Shown here: in pieces, positions 44,235 to 49,778 of the stretch
Numbering within the stretch: position 1 is the first letter of the stretch
How the letters are laid out: every line of letters starts with the position of its first letter
Assembly (NCBI GenBank): GCA_012523305.1
Contig: JAAYIV010000056.1
Coordinates: 1-49,778 of the forward strand
DNA length: 49,778 nt
From: Spirochaetales bacterium
GTDB lineage: Bacteria; Spirochaetota; Spirochaetia; Sphaerochaetales; Sphaerochaetaceae
Direction of reading: 5' to 3'
Position numbers and translations under genes: made by a program
Notes under the pieces: generated by a model
The model's input: the letters and a program-made list of their open reading frames with translations, nothing else
The model's database searches: none
Told to the model about the DNA's origin: nothing

Positions 44235-44330
44235 CTTGCTCCTATCTACTTAAGTTAAAAAGCCTTAGTTGTTTATTAACATCTTCCTAAACTATCATGA
44301 AGTGTATAGAATGTCAAATACAATTGCTCC

Positions 44331-44359
44331 TTGACGGTACCATAGGTTCATGGTATCTT
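44331..44359 (+). promoter_or_regulatory. Predicted promoter of tatD with palindromic spacer
   Basis: TTGACG (44331-44336), a 17-base spacer and TATCTT (44354-44359) form a plausible promoter. Within it, TACCAT (44338-44343) and ATGGTA (44350-44355) make a perfect inverted repeat that overlaps the -10 box, a classic repressor position. Confidence 0.5.
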
Positions 44360-44408
44360 CATATGTAGTCTATAACAGACTAATTTCTCGTCACGATTGG
44401 GAATCAAT

Positions 44409-45188
44409 ATGCAGTTATTCGATACTCACGCACACATTGGCCTGATTCATGAAGACCAAATGGAACAGCTTCTCATCATACAGCTTGCCAAGCGCAAGTC
44501 GGTTACTCATATCGTCAGCATTTGCAATAGTCTCATTGATTTTACTCAAGTGTATGAGAATTTGAAAACTGCGTCCAACGTGTATCACGCTGTCGGGGTG
44601 TCTCCTTCTGAAGTAACCAATCCTGGGCAAGATTGGGAACACAAACTCGATAATTATTCTAAATGGGAGCGTGTCGTCGCGATTGGAGAAACCGGACTCG
44701 ATTATTACCGGAACTATGGTGACAAAGGATCTCAAGTTGAATTGTTCATCAAACAGTTGGATATTGCCCGTACATTACAGATGCCCGTAGTCATCCACAA
44801 CCGTGAGGCTGGTAAAGATATTCTTGACATCTTGCGTAATCGTCTCAGCGATGCAGGCGGAATTCTTCACTGTTATTCTGAAGATTGGGCATATGCCAGA
44901 CAAGCACTCGAACTTCCGTTGTATTTCTCATTCGCAGGGAATATCACCTATAAGAATGTAAAACACTTGCATGATACGATTGCAAATCTTCCGCTGGACC
45001 GGATTTTAATCGAATCGGAAAGCCCATTCATGGTTCCTTCTGCATATAAGGGGAAACGGAACAAACCTGCTTATTTGGTTGAAACAGCCCAAGCTGTAGC
45101 CGATATTAGGGGTATTTCGCTTGAAGAAGCCAGCGATGCCCTGTATCGAAACAGCCTCTGTGCATTTCATCTGCCAGAGAATGCCTGA
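44409..45188 (+). CDS. TatD family hydrolase
   Basis: A 259-residue metal-dependent hydrolase of the TIM-barrel TatD family (3'-5' exonuclease or deoxyribonuclease activity in several members). MQLFDTHAHIG has the first two metal histidines, then GETGLDYYRNYG, VVIHNREA and GGILHCYSEDW. The last metal-site motif is IESESPFMVP, where ETDAP-like is usual, so the aspartate is replaced by glutamate. GVSPSE replaces the common GVHP. The frame opens four codons upstream with a TTG, but the ATG at 44409 gives the family's N terminus. The next gene starts immediately after or inside its end. Confidence 0.9.
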   Translation: MQLFDTHAHIGLIHEDQMEQLLIIQLAKRKSVTHIVSICNSLIDFTQVYENLKTASNVYHAVGVSPSEVTNPGQDWEHKLDNYSKWERVVAIGETGLDYYRNYGDKGSQVELFIKQLDIARTLQMPVVIHNREAGKDILDILRNRLSDAGGILHCYSEDWAYARQALELPLYFSFAGNITYKNVKHLHDTIANLPLDRILIESESPFMVPSAYKGKRNKPAYLVETAQAVADIRGISLEEASDALYRNSLCAFHLPENA

Positions 45189-45213
45189 CAACGCTTTTGA
45201 AGGAAATTTTCAT

Positions 45214-46221
45214 ATGCGATCCCCGTCACTCTATCATCCCGTGACAATTGGTTCGGTTACCGTCGAAGGTAATATATTTCTAGCTCCTTTAGCCGGATAT
45301 ACTGATAGGGCTTTTAGAACCATGTGCAAATGGTATGGAGCTTCGTTTACGTATTCTGAGATGGTCAGTGCCGAAGGAATCGCTCGAGGCGGCAAGAACT
45401 CAGATGAGTTGATGGTCAGAAGCGAAAATGAAGAGCAATTCTCTATCCAATTATTCATGAGCGATGCCGAGGTAGTTGCCAGAGCCTTGCCGCGAGTATT
45501 GCTTTTCAATCCGACAGTCATTGACGTTAACTGCGGGTGTCCTGTTCCCAAGGTAGTAAAAACAGGTGCGGGATCCAGTTTGCTTGTCGAACCAAAGAAG
45601 ATCTTCAATATTGTAAAGACAATCGTAGACGGATGTGATGTTCCCGTTTCTGTTAAGATCCGGCTGGGGTGGGACATGCAATCAATTAATTATGAAGAGA
45701 CCGCAGGAGCAGCGCTAAGTGCGGGAGCTTCGATGATTACGATGCACGCACGGACCAAATCAATGGGGTATGCTGGTAAAGCAGATTGGCAAGCTTTAGC
45801 AGACTTGAAACGATTCGTATCTTCATCTTACCCATCAGTTCCCGTCTTTGGCTCTGGAGATCTGTTTTCTGCCGAAGCTGCCAAAGAAATGCTGGAAACA
45901 ACAAGAATCGACGGGGTGATGTTTGCCAGAGGAGCAATCGGCAATCCTTTTATATTTCAAGATACGATAACATTGCTAGAAACAAACACAACCTCATCGT
46001 TTCATGATATTGAAGAAAGAATCGCCGCAATGCGCACACAACTGGAATTACACAGTGCGATTGTGGGAGAACGTCTCGCCTGTCGCCAGATGCGCAAGCA
46101 CGCAGCAGCGTATCTCAAGGGAATGAGTCATAGCACCAAGGCAAAGCAGGAATTGGTACAAGCCTCTTCAATCGCTGACTATGAAGAGGTATTCAAATGG
46201 CTTTCTGAAGAACATCGGTGA
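45214..46221 (+). CDS. dusB: tRNA-dihydrouridine synthase (DusB-like)
   Basis: A 335-residue FMN enzyme that reduces uridine in tRNA. LAPLAGYTDRAFRTMCKWYGASFTYSEM is the FMN/TIM-barrel start, VIDVNCGCPVPKVVKTGAGSSL has the catalytic Cys, VSVKIRLGW and ITMHARTKSMGYAGKADW the flavin-contact residues, and VPVFGSGDLFSAEAA, GVMFARGAIGNPFIF the phosphate loop. The frame is open back to 45121 inside tatD and an ATG at 45181 is possible; AAGGAAA upstream of 45214 and family length favour the later start. Likely co-transcribed with tatD. Confidence 0.93.
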   Translation: MRSPSLYHPVTIGSVTVEGNIFLAPLAGYTDRAFRTMCKWYGASFTYSEMVSAEGIARGGKNSDELMVRSENEEQFSIQLFMSDAEVVARALPRVLLFNPTVIDVNCGCPVPKVVKTGAGSSLLVEPKKIFNIVKTIVDGCDVPVSVKIRLGWDMQSINYEETAGAALSAGASMITMHARTKSMGYAGKADWQALADLKRFVSSSYPSVPVFGSGDLFSAEAAKEMLETTRIDGVMFARGAIGNPFIFQDTITLLETNTTSSFHDIEERIAAMRTQLELHSAIVGERLACRQMRKHAAAYLKGMSHSTKAKQELVQASSIADYEEVFKWLSEEHR

Positions 46222-46325
46222 GGTGCTTCAACGATTGCCGGATTGGGGAAGAGTTGACCTTGTTGCTTAATGCATGCTACTTTTTTGGTTGATCCGGAGT
46301 TCGTATCACTTGTGGAGGAAACGAT

Positions 46326-47591
46326 ATGAAGGTGTTGGTGTTGGGTTCTGGTGCAAAAGACCATGCGATGGCATGGCTTTTTTCACAAAGCAAGCTTATC
46401 GATGCGTTATTTGTCGCTCGCGGTAACGCTGGAACCGCATCGATAGCAAAAAATCTTCCAGATGTGAATCCCTCATCTCCTGAGGATATATACCGAGCTT
46501 GTGTGGATTATGGTATTGATTTTGTTTTTGTCGGTACTGAAGCCCCGTTAGTCACGGGAGTGATCGATTATCTCAATGCAAGGGGTATCGATACGTTCGG
46601 AGCACCAGTTCATGCATTGAAACTTGAAGATGACCGATATTTCGCTCGGAATTTTACCAGCAGGCACAATATCCCCATGCCTCCGTATCATTTGTTTGCT
46701 GATGAAGACTCGTTATCTTCTTATTTAAAACGTCATCCGAATGAAAGTTTCGTACTTAAGAGAAATGCCATGGCACCAAGCAGGATCATGGTCGACTCAA
46801 ATGATTATGATACTCTGATGACATTTGGCAAAGGAATATTGAAAACAGATAAATTACTGCTTGAGAATCATGTTGACGGTCTTCCTGTGACATTGACAGT
46901 ATTTGTCGACAACAACGGTTACATGATGTTACCCAGCTGTTCGGATTATACGAAGACCGAAGAAACCGACGAAGGATCCGCAACAGGAGGCATGGGATCG
47001 ATTTGCCCGGTCCCACTTAATCAATCAATTCGCAAGCAAATCGAAGATCATATCATAGCCCCTACCCTGTATGGAATGCGAGTCGAACGTTTCGCTTATA
47101 AGGGTGTTCTGACATTCAGTGTCATTCTTACAAAGGAAGGACCATTCCTCGTAGACTATCACGTTAGGTTCAACGATCCTGCGACCCAAGCGATTGTTCC
47201 ATTGATACGATCAGATATCGTAGAAATTCTCGATGCCATGAAAAATGATACCGTGAAAGACTTCCATCTAGAAGTCAGTACCGATTCGACCGTTGCCGTG
47301 GTAGTTGCAAGTGCCGGATATCCTGACAATCCCAAAGTTGGGAAAATCCTTGACCCGATACCCAATGTGATTGGTCATAATTCATTCTCCAACCTTCCGA
47401 TGTTGTTTTATGGAGCGGTGGATGTCATCGATGGAAGAATTACCACCGTTGGAGGACGTAATATAACGGTGGTTGGGATAGGACAAAATATCATCCAAGC
47501 CAACAAACAAGCCTATCAATACATCGATGCAATCAAGTTCGAAGGTGCTTGGTATCGTAAGGATATTGGGAATAAATTCTTCGAGAACTGA
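46326..47591 (+). CDS. PurD-like (GAR synthetase fold) protein with altered ATP-grasp site
   Basis: A 421-residue protein clearly related to phosphoribosylamine-glycine ligase. The N-terminal domain has VLVLGSGAKDHAMAWLF (GSGGREHAL in PurD), ARGNAGTA, FVFVGTEAPLVTGVIDYL and FGAPVHALKLEDDRYFARNF. The ATP-grasp part keeps ATGGMGSICPVP but reads LKRNAMAPSRIM (144-155) where LKADGLAAGKGV should be, LENHVDGLPVTLTVF in place of YExFxxGxExS, and DYHVRFNDPATQ (277-288) instead of ExNxRFGDPE. So the phosphate loop, glycine/Mg ligands and acidic residues are changed. GGAGG precedes the ATG. It may be an inactive paralogue or have another substrate; a true purD could lie elsewhere. Confidence 0.8.
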   Translation: MKVLVLGSGAKDHAMAWLFSQSKLIDALFVARGNAGTASIAKNLPDVNPSSPEDIYRACVDYGIDFVFVGTEAPLVTGVIDYLNARGIDTFGAPVHALKLEDDRYFARNFTSRHNIPMPPYHLFADEDSLSSYLKRHPNESFVLKRNAMAPSRIMVDSNDYDTLMTFGKGILKTDKLLLENHVDGLPVTLTVFVDNNGYMMLPSCSDYTKTEETDEGSATGGMGSICPVPLNQSIRKQIEDHIIAPTLYGMRVERFAYKGVLTFSVILTKEGPFLVDYHVRFNDPATQAIVPLIRSDIVEILDAMKNDTVKDFHLEVSTDSTVAVVVASAGYPDNPKVGKILDPIPNVIGHNSFSNLPMLFYGAVDVIDGRITTVGGRNITVVGIGQNIIQANKQAYQYIDAIKFEGAWYRKDIGNKFFEN

Positions 47592-47677
47592 CAATCAGGA
47601 AGAGAAGGGCATTCTTGGAGTATGTACACCTCATTGAATATTTGATTTCATCCTAATAAAATTGTATTTAATAATGT

Positions 47678-47709
47678 ATGTTACCTCTTGATAATGTTAC
47701 CTCTTGATA
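47678..47709. repeat. Perfect 16-bp tandem duplication
   Basis: ATGTTACCTCTTGATA occurs twice head to tail with no gap, in the 247-bp convergent space between the PurD-like gene and the barrel gene. It looks like a recent slippage or duplication. The rest of this gap (47592-47838) is AT-rich with no gene or clear terminator except the weak one at its right end. Confidence 0.9.
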
Positions 47710-47829
47710 AGAAAGCATCTGGAAATACAAATTGAAATTTCCTTTCATTAACCCGGCTATCATGTCTTTGGTTTCGCCTGATGATACCCTATGTGACTGA
47801 ATCAAAAGGCCAATGAGGTCTGTACATTT

Positions 47830-47851
47830 CAAAAATCTCTATAATGAGATT
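47830..47851 (-). terminator. Weak terminator overlapping the barrel-gene stop codon
   Basis: On the minus strand AATCTC and GAGATT form a 6-bp stem around a 6-base loop that contains the stop codon, followed by TTTG. This is short and weak, so termination may be Rho-dependent instead. Confidence 0.35.
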
Positions 47852-49539
47852 CCTACACCCATGGTGAGTTGTACATCGTTGGAGTAATCTTTATACATTC
47901 CAGAGGCTTTCACAAAAGTCCGCCGACCTACCCAATCCAACTCTCCCCAGAGACTAATTTGCAGTAATGAATTGAATAATTTTGGAAAATCGTACGTACC
48001 GTTGAGTGAAATGATGAGTGATTCCCGAACTTCTGGACCCGAGGGAGTCGCTCCTTCATAGGCAGTAATACCTTCATTAGAATAGAATATATCTATTTTG
48101 CCCTCCCGAAGTCCAATAATGCTCAAGCCAACATCCACGTGTGATAATGTGGAATAATTTACATCCCATTGCAAGACTTGAACATCACTTCCATGCTTAT
48201 ATCCAATAAAATCAAAATCGAGAACATAACCGGGGCCACTTGGATTCCCATGGGTGAAATAAGGGCGGAACATCAAAAAATCAACATAGCTTCGCCTGTA
48301 AAGGACAGGAGAGGTGACAGCTGCCTCCAACGATGTACTAAGAAATCCCGGTCCAACTTCTACAACATACTCCATACCGGCCAAAAACCCGGTAGCATCT
48401 GCTTGCGTATCCGGTTCATTGGGAGCCCTAGCTTGATCTAATACATATTGGCCGTACAAGTTTAGTCCCTTAGATACCATCACATCCATCTCTAAGTGAG
48501 CAATCGCATTGAACATGGATGTATTATTGAGGTTGTGATAAATAAATGCCGGATTGAGGTACCTAAAATCAATTAAATCATTGGAATACATTACATTTTC
48601 TGAAAGAGCGAAAGTTAAAAAATTCCACAATCGGAATTCCAATCTATGAGCCATCAGAAGTCGTATTGATTGGTCGGGCACTTCTCCAGTACTCGTCCTC
48701 GTTGGAAAGAATATATTTAGCCAATCATACGAGAAATGTTCAGAGAAGAATTTAAATCGGGCAAATTCATGGAAATCAACATGATCATCGACAATGAAAT
48801 TTCCAGAGTGCCCGTTTCCCCACGAGACCTTGTCTCTACTTATGTTAACATTCCAATGATCCCCGCCAAAGGAAAAGACAGCCCGCTTAGGTGTCTCAAA
48901 ATCGATATCATAACTTTCATTGAATGGCAGCATATTCGTTAAGAAGCTTCTACTGTAGATTGCAGAATGGATTGTACGCACACCTGGAGCCCCTTTTTCG
49001 ACAATAGCGCCAACTCCATCTTGGCTAAAATCTTTTGTTAAATCATTGGCATTTGCCAAGTTGCGACCATACTGCAGATCAGAATAAATATAACCAAAAT
49101 CGGAGAGCCCAAAATCAAATCGTAAACGCAACAAGGGTTTTCTTCGTACAAAATCATACACCCAGTCTTGTTCTATAAAAAATTGTTCTCCGTTTGAATG
49201 CCAATATAGTTCTGCATTGAGGTCAAAACCAAAGCCAAATCCGAAATCATCTCTATCATACAAGAATGGATTGGATGTGACTTGCTCATATAGACCCGTA
49301 TATACTCTTTTTTGAAGAAGCGTTAAATGTTCATAAGTAATTCGATTGAGAATCAAAAGAGCTTCACTTTTACTCCAAGGTCTCGCATTTGAAGGAGTCC
49401 CGTTGCCAGACATTAAATATAAAGCATCAATATCGTTATAAAAACCACTATTAAGCGGAATTATTTCATGCATATTTGAGGCAAAGATAGAGAAAGTTAA
49501 TACGATAAAAAGTGCGACACTTACAATAATCCGTTTCAT
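47839..49539 (-). CDS. Outer-membrane beta-barrel protein, Wzi (capsule assembly)-like
   Basis: A 566-residue exported protein. The signal peptide is MKRIIVSVALFIVLTFSIFA. Then HEIIPLNSGFYNDIDALYL and ARPWSKSEALLILNRI match the periplasmic start of the capsule assembly Wzi family, where a 'D-I-x-x-L ... W-P-x-S' pattern is usual. The rest consists of repeated amphipathic strands rich in aromatic residues (FGFGFGFDLNAELYW, VSWGNGHSGNFIV, FRYLNPAFIYHNLNNTSMF, LAGMEYVVEVGPGFLSTSLEAAV), ending with a strand before GVGISL. GGAGAG precedes the ATG. It probably anchors or exports surface polysaccharide, or is a spirochaete-specific porin-like barrel. A paralogue follows upstream. Confidence 0.75.
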   Translation of the reverse strand: MKRIIVSVALFIVLTFSIFASNMHEIIPLNSGFYNDIDALYLMSGNGTPSNARPWSKSEALLILNRITYEHLTLLQKRVYTGLYEQVTSNPFLYDRDDFGFGFGFDLNAELYWHSNGEQFFIEQDWVYDFVRRKPLLRLRFDFGLSDFGYIYSDLQYGRNLANANDLTKDFSQDGVGAIVEKGAPGVRTIHSAIYSRSFLTNMLPFNESYDIDFETPKRAVFSFGGDHWNVNISRDKVSWGNGHSGNFIVDDHVDFHEFARFKFFSEHFSYDWLNIFFPTRTSTGEVPDQSIRLLMAHRLEFRLWNFLTFALSENVMYSNDLIDFRYLNPAFIYHNLNNTSMFNAIAHLEMDVMVSKGLNLYGQYVLDQARAPNEPDTQADATGFLAGMEYVVEVGPGFLSTSLEAAVTSPVLYRRSYVDFLMFRPYFTHGNPSGPGYVLDFDFIGYKHGSDVQVLQWDVNYSTLSHVDVGLSIIGLREGKIDIFYSNEGITAYEGATPSGPEVRESLIISLNGTYDFPKLFNSLLQISLWGELDWVGRRTFVKASGMYKDYSNDVQLTMGVGISL

Positions 49540-49568
49540 AGCTAAAAACTCTCCAACATCAAACGAGT

Positions 49569-49597
49569 AGATTGCATGCTAACACTCTCACTGTCAA
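49569..49597 (-). promoter_or_regulatory. Candidate promoter of the Wzi-like gene
   Basis: On the minus strand TTGACA (49597-49592), 17 bases and CAATCT (49574-49569). The -35 box is perfect but the -10 is poor. An inverted repeat at about 49630-49652 (CTCCGA/TCGGAG) lies upstream and may end the previous gene, though no T tract follows it. Confidence 0.35.
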
Positions 49598-49673
49598 GTT
49601 CCGCCATAACTCCTTGACATATGCCTCCCCACTCCGAGCCCTTCGGAGAGGCTTCACACATACTGTCGTGTTG

Positions 49674-49778
49674 TTACAATGAATACGAAACACCAAATGT
49701 CAATTGTACATCACTAATCGGAGCAGTGGATGATATGTTTCCAGGATTCACGATGTGTATGAAATCAGCTTGTGCGTA
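49674..49778 (-). CDS. C-terminal end of a second outer-membrane barrel protein (partial)
   Basis: The last 34 codons of a gene that continues beyond the window. The translation ends in ISDVQLTFGVSYSL, which parallels SNDVQLTMGVGISL at the end of the adjacent 566-residue barrel protein. So the two are tandem paralogues of the same outer-membrane family. The C-terminal strand pattern of alternating hydrophobic residues suits barrel assembly. Only this tail is visible, so length and start are unknown. Confidence 0.75.
   Translation of the reverse strand, partial: YAQADFIHIVNPGNISSTAPISDVQLTFGVSYSL

Noticed and set aside
49630-49652. CTCCGA/TCGGAG hairpin as terminator of the partial barrel gene
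   Set aside because: Short stem and no T tract on the minus strand; mentioned only as a possibility with the promoter entry.
1-49778. CRISPR arrays, tRNA/rRNA genes, insertion sequences, phage genes
   Set aside because: No regularly spaced repeats, no cloverleaf or rRNA-like sequence and no transposase, integrase or phage structural protein was recognised.

Overview
The window is about 50 kb of a low-to-medium GC bacterial chromosome, most likely from a spirochaete of the Sphaerochaeta/Treponema side. Three things point that way. The minus-strand block rpsT, hup, lnt, cinA, rho, rpmE (42.9 to 37.0 kb) has the gene order I remember from Treponema. The exported binding protein ZnuA ends its signal region in ATGNAES, a pattern common in Sphaerochaeta-type lipoproteins. 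The surface protein at the right edge looks like a spirochaetal Wzi-type barrel. The taxonomic call is inference; no rRNA or tRNA gene, CRISPR array, insertion sequence or phage gene was seen.

Layout. 0-2.1 kb: a TetR regulator with a 26-bp palindrome just upstream of it, and a multi-pass membrane protein. 2.4-6.1 kb: a three-gene molybdenum hydroxylase operon (MoCo, FAD and 2Fe-2S subunits) closed by a strong terminator. 6.1-6.8 kb: a flavodoxin-fold oxidoreductase. 7.0-11.8 kb: a signalling locus with a histidine kinase fused to an N-acyl amino acid synthase-like acyltransferase, facing a membrane methyltransferase-like gene coupled to a REC/HD-GYP response regulator. 11.8-17.4 kb: an OsmC protein and a sugar operon (FGGY kinase, ABC ATPase, permease, binding protein). 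17.9-21.8 kb: a zinc uptake operon with its own Fur-family (Zur-like) regulator and an SDR. 21.7-26.2 kb: a hypothetical protein, a ZIP transporter, YihY, a lipase and a YfcE-like phosphodiesterase. 26.1-32.6 kb: a tungsten-type aldehyde ferredoxin oxidoreductase, divergent from a translationally coupled four-gene operon (SCP2-like protein, two iron-ADH-fold proteins that have lost metal ligands, and a TGS-domain nucleoside kinase). 32.7-44.2 kb: a long minus-strand housekeeping run (rpsT, hup, lnt, cinA, rho, rpmE, a degenerate GHMP kinase, surE, a YkgJ cysteine-cluster protein, nifS, nifU), headed by ricT. 44.4-47.6 kb: tatD, a tRNA-dihydrouridine synthase and a PurD-like protein. 47.8 kb to the end: two tandem outer-membrane barrel genes, the second cut by the window edge.

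How it works together. The window combines uptake systems (sugar, zinc), redox enzymes that need Mo or W and Fe-S cofactors (xanthine dehydrogenase type, AOR, with NifS/NifU assembly genes in the same window) and envelope genes (Lnt, Wzi-like). A notable theme is old enzyme folds whose catalytic residues are gone: two iron-ADH-like proteins, a galactokinase-like protein and a PurD-like protein. The best candidates for something undescribed are the kinase-acyltransferase/HD-GYP locus and the SCP2/double-pseudo-ADH/nucleoside-kinase operon.
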